Assembly: GCF_036711975.1 (NCBI RefSeq)
Contig: NC_091972.1
Coordinates: forward strand, 28,711,001-28,775,000
DNA from: Onthophagus taurus
Lineage: Eukaryota > Arthropoda > Insecta > Coleoptera > Scarabaeidae
DNA length: 64,000 nucleotides
Direction of reading: 5' to 3'
Each line of letters begins with the position of its first letter. Positions within the stretch are counted from its first letter, which is position 1. The position numbers were made by a program, and so were the translations under genes. Below the pieces are notes generated by a model. That model saw nothing but the letters and a program-made list of their open reading frames with translations. It was not told the origin of the DNA and made no database searches. Below are positions 12,601 through 21,869 of this stretch, one piece after another.

Positions 12601-12898
12601 GACTACTAACTCTATTTGTATTTTGAATCCTGGTAAATATTATCTTATATCACACGAGGAAATTGTAAAAAAGGTTAAAAGACTATTTTCCACTAGAGAC
12701 CGTCTATACCTACACGAAGACAAACTAAATGCTAGGAAGTGGAAACTAACAACAATAGCATATCCTACCCAAGAGACTGAAGATTCAATCAATTGTGGAG
12801 TGTATGTTATATGGTATATGATGGTTTTGCAAAAAAATGAAACACTGCAATATTTGTCAACATCATTATTACAAAGTAATTTTACTACTGTCATCTGA
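9611..12898 (+). CDS. NOF/MULE-like transposase with C-terminal Ulp1-type protease domain
   Basis: A 1095-aa protein starting at ATG 9611; the frame upstream to 9581 has only a TTG. A transposase core is readable. Asp408 is in GYFDATGS, Asp482 in VVTDWS, a CxxH pair is at Cys528-His531 (CCGHF), and Glu699 is in SNSLVETWFK. This is the D-D-CxxH-E layout of Mutator-like transposases, which cut the element ends. Before it lies a short C/H-containing region (CKHTSCREFKF), possibly DNA-binding. The last 150 residues look like a Ulp1/C48 cysteine protease: NHW with His989, Gln1054, and Cys1062 in INCGVYV. Asn1006 (ILNPG) sits where Asp is usual. Two near-identical 55-60-aa segments lie at about residues 75-180. 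The size and neighbours fit the Drosophila NOF-FB protein. The match is motif-based. Confidence 0.8.
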   Translation: MDGPGRPVKQCKQLRLQKIANFLSENNIDTTVLRECSVRSEISHLSDLCVYVDIKDNLKNRKMLLMNIKRDADEIEKYINSSTDVDNFLEVDAVDGHLIDNANTAVHEAMQHAREKIEISQSISKRDTNEIEKYINSSTYVDDSLEVDAVDDHLVDNANTVVHEALQHAPEKIEMPQTISSPINNLKFNFFKTFKINRYVDNHDISYKSEVRHQYWRQQISLYGISCLLIFKGSRINKKKQQTACQIVEYAICKHTSCREFKFIYNILEDLIDVRICYKGPHVENHHEEHAYQLKGRERAEVKKELLFSLPSTCRSEEIKKVDRDLIYEGNWQGLRSLSVYQKARSEAMGEQDFHSDPLLDILLMSLTQDDDSTYVQFPSGKTLVYLYSKENIKTLIKKGKKMIGYFDATGSVVRPTVYDRGRRVLYYALVVKVNDIVVPIAELISSHHDSATIMAFILHFKHFIRTKCKKTRPIFNVVVTDWSFSLMMAICQGLNDVTLYTYLQICYKYVTNKDDHRFFSLIKLKLCCGHFVKMICNRLSRTKKKPNIRDGIVNAIAVLVQCRSLEELIIRFENVAFLLLTSSYNNNVKNAIAHLSSSDYETYNHLLSTRQDISCELDLDIDEEVVRGEYTSSPFFICFFRVYDKVLKELDESVSSATERNPYKHEEFFTYLLNYVMPFAPMWSNILESDRYSNSLVETWFKIVKQEILENKTNLKVGRFVNLLNSRIISNIKAIDLEIGKKPKRKKITSTKSDARHEIDNPDAQETWTKSKKRKRYFHNVYLTDKINVNDENNKIDDEVEMNLVVQPEKVEEEIIRGTQPTQPEKCYERGLTSNQPQPEQVDEGDIQYCSLNGILDQPDQRALSNGLFFDHDFYMSAAFQTDFILGQYSYNGQTISLSSSDFRTLISTENMGCNNLQPMNPWVADYCIDSLAFTFFKDREDIYYIDTISVQILLSDQIKNLSKFLPLTKSLKGVRFILLPHNCNNNHWILIILDLTTNSICILNPGKYYLISHEEIVKKVKRLFSTRDRLYLHEDKLNARKWKLTTIAYPTQETEDSINCGVYVIWYMMVLQKNETLQYLSTSLLQSNFTTVI
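9830..10145 (+). repeat. Internal tandem duplication within transposase N-terminus
   Basis: Bases about 9832-9975 and 9994-10137 are near copies. Each encodes the motif NEIEKYINSST, then LEVDAVD, then DNANT and HEA-QHA. They form two degenerate protein repeats of about 54 residues before the conserved core. They may be an oligomerisation segment, but this cannot be shown. Confidence 0.8.
12350..12399. repeat. Near-perfect nested palindrome in the transposase frame
   Basis: TGCAATAATCTGCAACCCATG (12,354-12,374) is followed after a 4-base spacer by its exact reverse complement. Each half contains a second inverted pair (CATGGGTTGCA with TGCAACCCATG). It encodes NMGCNNLQPMNPWVADYC at the start of the Ulp1-like domain without breaking the frame. 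Confidence 0.85.
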
Positions 12899-12902
12899 CG
12901 TT

Positions 12903-13508
12903 ATGTATGATAAATGTTTTAAATGTGGTATAGGATCACAGGAAAACTATGTAGGCTGCAACTTATGTAACAGATGGTTACATATAGATCGTTGCTCGAA
13001 CATATCTAATCTAATTTCTATAGATACCATTAAACTTCGCAACTTTGTTTATAGTTGCCCATTATGTCAACACTATAAACCAGGTTTATTCAACACATCA
13101 AGTACAATTAAAAATGTTGCGTTGGATAATATGTCTCTAAAATATTTTGTGATTCATTACAAAAACGAGTTACAAGAAATATACAATACGAGGGACACAA
13201 ACGATTTTTGTGAGCGGTACCGTTCTGTTAATAAAGAGTACCATTTGAAATGGGATATGTCAACTCCGTTTATATCATTTAGTGCGGCAGCCTATATATG
13301 TAGAAAGATAATGTCAACAACCAATATACCAGACAAGGCATTTGTGAAATATGTTCTTCTGGGATTTCTGAATTTAAAAATTATACGTAAATATTACGGA
13401 ATGAACGATGAAGCAAGCTTCTTTGAGCAATATAAAACGCTTTATGATATTACGGATAGGGATCATGTTTATCCAGATCACTACACATTAGACCAAATTC
13501 AGTTTTAA
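12903..13508 (+). CDS. PHD-finger protein of the foldback element
   Basis: A 201-aa protein from ATG 12,903, four bases after the transposase TGA. An earlier in-frame ATG at 12,837 would overlap the transposase end in another frame. The N-terminus carries a C4-H-C3 zinc-finger pattern: Cys5, Cys8, Cys19, Cys22, His27, Cys31, Cys52 and Cys55, with the WLH motif typical of PHD fingers. PHD fingers usually read histone H3 tails. Here it could guide the element to chromatin or assist the transposase, which is inference. The remaining 140 residues are not recognised. Translation probably needs reinitiation, splicing or a separate transcript. The right repeat array follows after 80 bases. Confidence 0.7.
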   Translation: MYDKCFKCGIGSQENYVGCNLCNRWLHIDRCSNISNLISIDTIKLRNFVYSCPLCQHYKPGLFNTSSTIKNVALDNMSLKYFVIHYKNELQEIYNTRDTNDFCERYRSVNKEYHLKWDMSTPFISFSAAAYICRKIMSTTNIPDKAFVKYVLLGFLNLKIIRKYYGMNDEASFFEQYKTLYDITDRDHVYPDHYTLDQIQF

Positions 13509-13587
13509 GTACAATAATTATTTATATATACAATTATTATTATACACCCTTTATCAACATAATTTCCGCGCGTCTCATAGATAATAT

Positions 13588-15309
13588 ATGTTATTGGAAT
13601 TCGATCTCTGGGCTGAGTTTGGTGGTGTCACAAAATTTGTCAAGAAAGTTATGAATTTTTTACGTATTTCGGGGGTGATTTCGACCCCTTATCCCCTGAA
13701 TTTCCGCGAATCTCGCGGATATGTTATTCGAAACCTTATTTTCGATCTTTGGACTGAGTTTGGTGGTGTCACAAAATTTTTCAAGAAAGTTATGAATTTT
13801 TTACGTATTTCGGGGGTGATTTCGACCCCTTATCCCCTGAATTTCCGCGAATCTCGCGGATATGTTATTCGAAACCTTATTTTCGATCTTTGGACTGAGT
13901 TTGGTGGTGTCACAAAATTTTTCAAGAAAGTTATGAATTTTTTACGTATTTCGGGGGTGATTTCGACCCCTTATCCCCTGAATTTCCGCGAATCTCGCGG
14001 ATATGTTATTCGAAACCTTATTTTCGATCTTTGGACTGAGTTTGGTGGTGTCACAAAATTTTTCAAGAAAGTTATGAATTTTTTACGTATTTCGGGGGCG
14101 ATTTCGACCCCTTATCCCCTGAATTTCCGCGAATCTCGCAGATATGTTATTCGAAACCTTATTTTCGATCTTTGGACAGAGTTTGGTGGTGTCACAAAAT
14201 TTGTCAAGAAAGTTATGAATTTTTTACGTATTTCGGGGGTGATTTCGACTCCTTATCCCCTGAATTTCGGCGAATCTCGCGGATATGTTATTCGAAACCT
14301 TATTTTCGATCTTTGGACTGAGTTTGGTGGTGTCACAAAATTTGTCAAGAAAGTTATGAATTTTTTACGTATTTCGGGGGTGATTTCGACCCCTTATCCC
14401 CTGAATTTCCGCGAATCTCGCGGATATGTTATTCGAAACCTTATTTTCGATCTTTGGACAGAGTTTGGTGGTGTCACAAAATTTGTCAAGAAAGTTATGA
14501 ATTTTTTACGTATTTCGGGGGTGATTTCGACTCCTTATCCCCTGAATTTCGGCGAATCTCGCGGATATGTTATTCGAAACCTTATTTTCGATCTTTGGAC
14601 TGAGTTTGGTGGTGTCACAAAATTTGTCAAGAAAGTTATGAATTTTTTACGTATTTCGGGGGTGATTTCGACCCCTTATCCCCTGAATTTCCGCGAATCT
14701 CGCGGATATGTTATTCGAAACCTTATTTTCGATCTTTGGACTGAGTTTGGTGGTGTCACAAAATTTTTCAAGAAAGTTATGAATTTTTTACGTATTTCGG
14801 GGGCGATTTCGACCCCTTATCCCCTGAATTTCCGCGAATCTCGCAGATATGTTATTCGAAATCTTATTTTCGATCTTTGGACAGAGTTTGGTGGTGTCAC
14901 AAAATTTGTCAAGAAAGTTATGAATTTTTTACGTATTTCGGGGGTGATTTCGACTCCTTATCCCCTGAATTTCGGCGAATCTCGCGGATATGTTATTCGA
15001 AACCTTATTTTCGATCTTTGGACTGAGTTTGGTGGTGTCACAAAATTTGTCAAGAAAGTTATGAATTTTTTACGTATTTCGGGGGTGATTTCGACCCCTT
15101 ATCCCCTGAATTTCCGCGAATCTCGCGGATATGTTATTCGAAACCTTATTTTCGATCTTTGGACTAAGTTTGGTGGTGTCACAAAATTTGTCAAGAAAGT
15201 TATGAATTTTTTACGTATTTCGGGGGTGATTTCGACCCTTTATCCCCTGAATTTCCGGGTGGTGCTTAGATATGTTATTCGAAATAGTGATTTTGATATT
15301 TGGGGTTGA
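13588..15309 (+). repeat. Right array: about twelve 141-bp tandem repeats
   Basis: ATCTCGCGGA-type motifs recur every 141 bp from 13,710 to 15,120 (eleven regular units) plus diverged edge units. This is the inverted partner of the left array, with about three more units. Variant units alternate in blocks. For example, GCGATTTCG together with CGCAGATAT occurs in units near 14,100 and 14,800, and TTCGGCGAATC recurs near 14,270, 14,550 and 14,970. This indicates block duplication of several units. A 573-codon open frame runs through it and is judged non-genic. Confidence 0.95.
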
Positions 15310-15566
15310 CTTAATGGATCATCAAGCTTTTTCAATGCAAATTGGAGTTTTTCACATAATGAAAGGGTGATTTTTATGTAATAATAATGAATTTTACTTG
15401 AAAGTTTTAGAGGGGTTATCTATTTTACTCTCTTTAATGCTAATTTTGATGTTTTTTGGTTATTATCACTAATAAATACGAAATTATAGATAGAGTACAC
15501 TATTTGTTTGGTCCGCTGTAAAAATGTGAATTTCGTTTCTGAATCCGTTGCTAACTTCAACGACAT
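15310..15566 (-). repeat. Outer unique part of right inverted end of foldback element
   Basis: Reverse complement of 6997-7250, ending CTTCAACGACAT at 15,566. It is followed by TTTAACAGG, the same flank found after the piggyBac-like element at 63,181. Confidence 0.85.
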
Positions 15567-17470
15567 TTTAACAGGAACGGTTGTGGTTGGAAATGGTTTT
15601 ATATTTATAAAGCGTAAATAGTTTGCGTAAATGGTTTATTTTGTTTGAATAATTTTATTTCAATAATAATATTTATTAAAGTAAATAAAGAAAAAAATAT
15701 AGTTGATATAGAGCACAAGAAAATATAAATGGATGTAAATTGAAATGAATCAAAACTAATGAAAAAAGTAATGTTTTTCTTTTAAGAAAAAAAGATAATG
15801 AAAATACAAGGTTCTAAGACGATAACAAAGAAAAATAAAGTAAAATAATGTCGGGTGGCGAACAAGTGACTCACACAACAGACAAGTTTGAAATCCTTCG
15901 GAGATTTCGTGTATTTTAAATTTAAACGAAAATGGGAAGCTCGCCATTTGAAGAATTTTCGTTAGATTTGATTTTTACTAGAATTATTGCTCCACAATTA
16001 AGCGAGTATGACAGCAAGTAGGTATGATTGAAGAATTCTGTTGAGATTGGTAATTTTATTTATTTACGGTTGGTATCATTGGTTTGATTTGTGTTGTCGC
16101 AAATGGATGACAGTTTTCTTTGTACAGGCTGTTCTACATAATTCAATTTTTCAAACATTTTTTTTTAATCCTTTATTTTTTATTTAGAACCTCCAAGAGT
16201 ATTTATAACTCCAAACACCGGAGAGGGAGGAATTCATTTTCTTTAAACCGCGTTTATTATTGTTTAATAAAATGGATCCAAATTGTGTTGAGGTGAGTAC
16301 GCTTCTTACTGCGTAATTAATTACGTTGGATTTTATTACGTTTATTTAAAAAGAATTGGCCACTTCCATAATTGAGACGAGTGAATATGAATTGGACGAG
16401 AAAGCAGCTACTGCTGAAATGATACAGTTCTTTGCTGATGTACATACATATAATGTATGATAAAGAAATGTTGAGGTAATAATTTGTTTCTTTTAAATTA
16501 TAACTCCATCTAATTATTTATTTTTAAAAGGATTCTGGTTATTTATTGATTAAGATGGATCTAGAAGGTGACCTCAACTCTCAAATATTTTCAAGCGATC
16601 ATTATCCAACTCAACTGGAGAGTAAGATTGCCATATTCCAAGTTTTTATCATAAAGGTTTAATATAAATATATTTTAGGAATGTTTTTGTTGTTTTAGTA
16701 GAGTACATTATCAAGGGATGAAACCGTATTATAAGTTATATGCAACAACTGTATGTATTTTTTATGTATTTCTGGAGATGATGCAATGAAGAAAGGATTT
16801 TTATCCAGTTTTGCTTATTGTTAAGTATTTAATTATCAAGCGGTATGTATTAAATATATTTTTTTTTTAATTTTTATTTTTCAGTATTCAATTTCTATAA
16901 TGTTCTTATCTAGAATTTTCGATCAAGTAATTTTTTTATATCAATCCATGATTTAAATCAAAAGAAATGAAAATCAAAATCAGGCAACTAAAAACTAAGA
17001 TAAACAAAAACAATACATACCTATTATAACAAAAACAAAAAAAAACAATGCATAGGAATTGCAAAGTTTATATAAAAATTCTAATTTGCTGGCTTTTTTC
17101 ATTTCCAATTTGTTGCTACTGAAGCTAAGCAGTACACAGCACATAAAAATTGTTTTAAAGTTGGGAGAAGTTTCTCCCTATCAGGCCATTGCAAAGTAGT
17201 AACATTGGATATAACTTCCTCAGAAAGCAAGATGATTCTCTTCTATCGTCAATTTATATTTTGTTATATGCTAAATTTATAAATGATGAATGTCTTTCTT
17301 CAAGTACACTTCCTAATTCCTTTCACATTTTTACAGCATCAGATAGGGAAGCACTTTTTTGCAATTTGTCAAGTCCCATGGATTTTGGCTTTAATAGTAG
17401 GTATTTTTTGGTAGGTATATCGTAGGATAAATTTCGTTTTTATTTTCTTCACTTACTTTGAACATAAATA
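15567..17470. other. AT-rich flank, first 0.8 kb duplicated at the right edge
   Basis: 15,568-16,363 matches 63,182-64,000. It holds exon-like pieces: ATG 15,931 opening a 29-codon frame, an acceptor-like TTTATTTAG near 16,187, ATGGATCCAAATTGTGTTGAG before GTGAGT near 16,292, and further open pieces at about 16,360-16,457 and 16,531-16,622 ending at GTAAGA. The phases do not join cleanly, so no gene is called. The minus strand of 17,190-17,430 has a broken coding-like frame that I do not recognise. Confidence 0.45.
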
Positions 17471-17668
17471 ATGCGTCGGATATGTTCAAACTACTAAATC
17501 GCATGAATTTTATACTCTAACTATAAAAGTTAACTAATTATTTCAATTTTTATGTAAAAATTGGGCTTTTTTCTAAATTGAAAATTTTTCTAGTTCAATT
17601 TATGATATGTAACCATAGAAACCATAAAAGTTACAACTTATATTGGTGTGATTAAGTCTTTTCATGCG

Positions 17669-17947
17669 ATGTTAACCGTGAAAGAGAGAATTTATTTAGT
17701 ACTGTGCTATGGTACTAGTGAATCATGTTTTCGTGTAGTTATACAAAAATGCCAGCAAAAATATCCGGACACAAAAATATCTCATGTTGAGGCTCGCAAA
17801 CTTATGAAAAAATTTTTGGAAACGGGTTCTGTATTATCCATAAAGAAGCAGACAAAGAGACTAAATGAGGAAGACGCTGCTTTTCAGATAGCTTTTCAAC
17901 AAATGACATTGTTTCTTCCCAGCATTGTCGTTATTGGAGCGACGTAA
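17669..17947 (+). pseudogene. Tc1/mariner transposase, N-terminal helix-turn-helix fragment
   Basis: From ATG 17,669, LTVKERIYLVLCYG is followed by FQQKYPDTKISH-like and ARKLMKKFLETGSV, the pattern of the N-terminal DNA-binding helix-turn-helix region of insect mariner-type transposases. The frame then leaves the family and stops at 17,947. The first catalytic Asp region is missing. Confidence 0.65.
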
Positions 17948-17984
17948 ATCCAATTATCCTTAAATTTTATACGGTCAATGTACT

Positions 17985-18309
17985 TTCAGCAAGACAGTTG
18001 CCCAGCTTACCATTCACACATTGTGCCAAATGGTTAAATTTACAATTTAGTCAAAAATGGATTGAACGAAATGGTCCTATTTGATGACCAGCACGTAGTC
18101 CTGATCTTACAATTATGGATTTTTATTTTTGGGGACGATTTAAACAAATTGTTTACAGTGAACCATTACAAGATGATGTAGAACTATTAAAACTAAGAAT
18201 AATTAAAGCGATAGAATCTCTACCACTGGCGGAAATTCGTACTTCTTATAAAGAATTTAGAACTCGTCTTCAAATGTGTGTCGAATTGGGAAGGAATTTG
18301 TTTGAATGA
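17985..18309 (+). pseudogene. Tc1/mariner transposase, C-terminal catalytic fragment
   Basis: In shifting frames this reads QQDSCPA, then an IVPNG/LQFSQKWI-like stretch, then RSPDLTIMDFYFWGRFKQIVY. These are the second and third acidic motifs of DDE transposases of this superfamily. It ends at TGA 18,307. Frameshifts near 18,030 and 18,090 break the protein. Confidence 0.7.
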
Positions 18310-18621
18310 GGATTTGTTCACTTACAAATAAATAATATTTATTACTTACATAGTGTGTTATTACATTAATTTACATTTAAAATATTTTATTCAATTAGCC
18401 ATATTTTAATTTGATTTGTCCGTATATTTTTCACTAACATAAGTTGTAACTTTTATTTTATTTTATTGGTTTCTATGGTTGCATATCGTAAATTGAACTT
18501 GAAAAATTTTTAATTTAGTAAAACTATAATTTTTACATAAAAATGGGAATAATTAGTTAACTTCTATAGTTAGAATATAAAGTTCGTGCGATTTAGTGGT
18601 TTGAACATATCCGACGCATTA

Positions 18622-19129
18622 TGTATGCTGAGATAAGTTTGAAAAATCAGTAACAAATTTTTTTTTCCTCTTTGTAACTCGATCCGGGGACATACTGTAT
18701 AATATGTATTTGCAGGCAATCCAGTATACTGTTAATTTTGATTAAAGAAAGGAAATTATAATTTTTTCTCGCCCTGGTTTAAAGTAACATTTAAGGTGAT
18801 CCAGAATGCGTTTAAACACTTTCTGATAATAATTTTAGAATTTCATAGAAACGTCTAGGTAACTACGGAAAAGTTTTGTCTGGAGATTTTTTGACATCTG
18901 AGATCATTTCTGAGGTAAGAATTTCTTAATAATTCTTAAAAATATCTGGATATTCGAGGAAAAGCATTGATAAGTTAGTTTTCGGAGACTTCCTGACATC
19001 TATTAGTGTCGTCTGGGAATCGCTTAAAAGTATCTTCTCAGAAATCGTTTAGACACTTTTTGGCATATTTGGGTGCCTGAAAATCTACGTTAAATTCACG
19101 AAAAGTCCTTTTAATGTGACGTTTTAACG
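18622..19129. other. No recognised feature
   Basis: Moderately AT-rich DNA with repeated words such as AATTTCTTAATAATTC. No coding frame or repeat boundary is seen. The 5' limit of the next LINE could not be fixed. Confidence 0.4.
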
Positions 19130-19189
19130 ATGGGCAATGATGACGAACATTGCGTCAAATCTGGCGGTGCGGCGTCAGACTTTTGTTTT

Positions 19190-21268
19190 TGGGGCTTTTT
19201 GAAATCTTTTCTCGCAATAAACCTTGTCTTTCTCAAGGCCTACAACTTTTATCATTTTCATCGAGTCGCGCCGAGAACATTTTGGAGGACTATGAGGTCT
19301 CTCGGAGCGATTGACTCTCCGTCTGTCCAGATGGATCTTGATTGTGAGTCGATGGCAAACTTTTTTTGCAGAGCCTCCCCTGATCATCGATGACGTAACT
19401 AAGGCGGCAACAATTAATGAAATTTTTACCTCTCTTAAATCTTGCTCCTTATCTCTTACGCTTGTGACCGCTTATTCGAAGTCCTCTTGCGTGGGTTCTG
19501 ATGGTATCGGTCCCAACCTTCTTCTTCCTATCCTGGATATAGTGCTTCCTCCCTTAACTCATATCTTCAACTTTTCTCTTGAGCGACCTTTATTTCCCTC
19601 TGTCTGGAAGGTTGCTCATGTCGTTCCCATACCCAAATCCAAGTCCTCTTTATGTAACACTGATTTCCGTCCGATTTAAATTTTATCCGTACTATCAACA
19701 GCTCTTGAGCGCTTAGTTTATTTACAGGTTCAAGGATTTCTAGAGAGGTTTAACTTACACAATGAGTTGCAATCGGGTTTTCGCAGTGGGCATAGTACAA
19801 CTACTGCCCTCATTAAAGTTACTGATGATATTAGATATGTCTGCGACAACAGATGTGTTACTGTGCTGGTACTGCTCGATTTCAGCAAGGCTTTTGATTA
19901 TGTCGACCACAGCCTTCTTTTGGCGTCTCTTTCTGCCTACGGATTCACTCCCTCCTGTGTTTCTTGGTTTCAATCTTACCTTTCCCATCGCTCCTTGTGC
20001 GTACGCGCTAACTCTTCAATTTCTTCTGCTTGTGCAATCAAATGTGGTGTTCCTCAGGGCAGTGTATTGGGTCCGTTACTTTTTTCTTTGTTCGTTAATA
20101 GTGTTACTAGTTATATCTCGTGTAATTATCATTTGTATGCTGACGACCTCCAGATATATACTACTACAACTGTTGCTGAATTTCCGGAAGCTATTGTGCG
20201 ACTTAATAACGATCTATCTAAGGTCTTGAACTGGTCTCGGAGATACGGACTTAAGTTGAACTCAGTTAAAACGCAATCTATTGTGTTTGGAACTCGTCAA
20301 TTACTTGGTAAGATTAATCTGTCTACCTGCAGTGATCTGATGCTGGATGGAAATGTCATACGGTTTTCTGACACAGTTAAAAATCTTGCAGTCCTTATGG
20401 ATTCTGCATTGTCTTGGAAACCGCAAATTCAAAAATGTTATGCTTGCTCTTACTCTTTAAAAAGACTGGTCGGTTTATCCCGACCTCTCAGTGATTCTTC
20501 TGAGTAAATTCATATCCGGTTCATATTTGACCTAAATAGATTTGAGCATGTAACGCCGTATCGCAATCACATTCAGATGTTAACCTGTGAGGGACGTAGA
20601 TCCTTTCGTTTATTAATCATTTTATTTAAAATCCTTCATAACTGCACCCCAAAGTACTTATCAGATAGGTTCCAGCAATTATCAACTCATGAGCTTGCTA
20701 CTCGTTCACGTTCTGATACTATTCTTACATTTCCTGTTCATAGCACTGAAATTTATCACAGACCATGCCTTCTGAAATTCGTAATATTTCTAACATTGCT
20801 AATTTTAGACATGTTTTAAAGAGCCACTTGCTTGCCCTTCAACTGGCTGTTTCCTGATTCTTTGTTCTTTGGCAACTTGTTGGCAACTGATATCCGGCAG
20901 ATTCTTTTGGCCTCTTTTGCCGCTCTCTCCCTCTTTTCGTGTCTTTTCTTTGTTTTTCTCTTTTTCTTGCTTAATCTTATTTGGTGATAAATGTTAATAA
21001 TATCTAATTATCACTACTTGCCATATTCAGTAAATATTATTTTTGTTTGTTCTGTTGGGTCATTTGGCAAAGATCGCTTGTGCGATAAAATGATCCGTTT
21101 GCTGATACGGCTCATACTGCTTATACTGTTTAAGTTTATCCATTGCTCGACTAACCATCGACAATGGGATTTTATGTATATTTTTGTTCTTATTATTTTT
21201 TCTTCTTGTGTACCTTATGTAATTTTATATTCTTATTTGTGGCAATAAATGGTAAATAATAATAATAA
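19190..21268 (+). mobile_element. Decayed LINE (CR1/Jockey-like), 5'-truncated
   Basis: A plus-strand non-LTR element whose recognisable coding starts within the endonuclease-RT linker (TFWRTMRSLG near 19,280). It passes through an RT domain and ends in a TAAATAATAATAATAAAA tail at about 21,250-21,268. Several stops and shifts occur (for example after 19,679 and at 20,505). Confidence 0.8.
19767..20507 (+). pseudogene. LINE reverse transcriptase domain fragment
   Basis: An open stretch of 246 codons with QSGFRSGHSTTTAL, LLDFSKAFDYVDHSLL, CGVPQGSVLGPLLF, YADDLQIY and a downstream thumb-like region (LNWSRRYGLKLNS). All RT core motifs including the YADD catalytic pair are present, but a stop at 20,505 removes the end. 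Earlier pieces of the same protein (GSDGIGPNLL and VVPIPKSK) lie at 19,311-19,679 in another frame. The protein would have copied LINE RNA into the genome. Confidence 0.8.
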
Positions 21269-21869
21269 AATAACATTAGGTACATATTATTAACGTTATC
21301 ATTAACAAAGATGTTAAAAGATGAACGAAATACATTTAACGAAGTTGATAGTTCCGAGATAATCTTAAGATAGGGGCAAGTGCATTGAGACCTTTATGTG
21401 CAGCTACGGAACGGTAATTTTAATTTTATTTTTTTACTAACAAATCAATTTTAATTGTTTTCATAGATACTATTTCCTATTCTTTCGTTTAGAACTCGGA
21501 TCCAAATTATTTCTCATAATGTACTAGGTATAACAAGAATGGTGTTCTTGCTAAAGAAGCGGGGAGATTTTTTATACTTTCCCAGAGAAAAATCAACGTT
21601 CATGTTGAAGGAATATTAATTGATATGGTAAATTATCGCATTTATTTACCATTGGTAAATGTTTAACTAATTAGTTAATTCAAGATTATTTCAAATGTTG
21701 TTTTGCCGATGCGATTATCAGTAAAATGACTGTAACATCATTAAAACCAAGAGTTGATTCCAAAGAAATCACTTATAACCCGGAAGCGGTCGTTGAAATC
21801 CTTGATGAAATGGCAGTAGCCTTCTTTACGGAGATGTGGATATATGTGAAGGTTTTGTTAGTAAAGCTA
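21269..21869. other. Unassigned AT-rich DNA with exon-like fragments
   Basis: A short open piece ends at a donor-like CGGTAATT near 21,413, an acceptor-like TTTTCATAG lies near 21,468, and a 77-codon frame runs from 21,726. I do not recognise any of these. The copia-like remnant shared with the inverted arm begins near 21,870. Confidence 0.35.

Larger units (their letters stand above)
6997..15566 (+). mobile_element. Foldback (FB-NOF/Mutator-like) DNA transposon, apparently complete
   Basis: An 8570-bp element whose two ends are inverted copies starting ATGTCGTTGAAG. Each end has about 250 bp of unique sequence followed by a tandem array of a 141-bp unit, in opposite orientations at the two ends. 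The interior carries a 1095-aa MULE-like transposase with a C-terminal Ulp1-type protease fold and, just downstream, a 201-aa PHD-finger protein. Long inverted ends built of tandem repeats plus a protein of this size match the Drosophila FB elements carrying NOF (an approximately 120-kDa protein). The expected 9-bp target duplication is not seen. TTT lies on both sides (6994-6996 and 15,567-15,569). Confidence 0.85.
17471..18619 (+). mobile_element. Tc1/mariner-type element with long inverted ends, defective
   Basis: Inverted ends of about 170 bp (ATGCGTCGGATATG at 17,471, reverse complement ending 18,619) are flanked by TA on both sides (17,469-17,470 and 18,620-18,621), the target duplication of IS630-Tc1-mariner elements. 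The interior holds two transposase pieces in one orientation, with a deletion and frame breaks between them, so the copy is dead. Confidence 0.85.

Noticed and set aside
13588-15309. 573-codon repetitive open frame on the plus strand as a protein gene
   Set aside because: Same reasoning: the inverted repeat array of the foldback element, with no promoter or known domain.
7251-15309. CRISPR-like repeat arrays
   Set aside because: Contiguous 141-bp tandem units without spacers, in a eukaryotic genome and part of a transposon.
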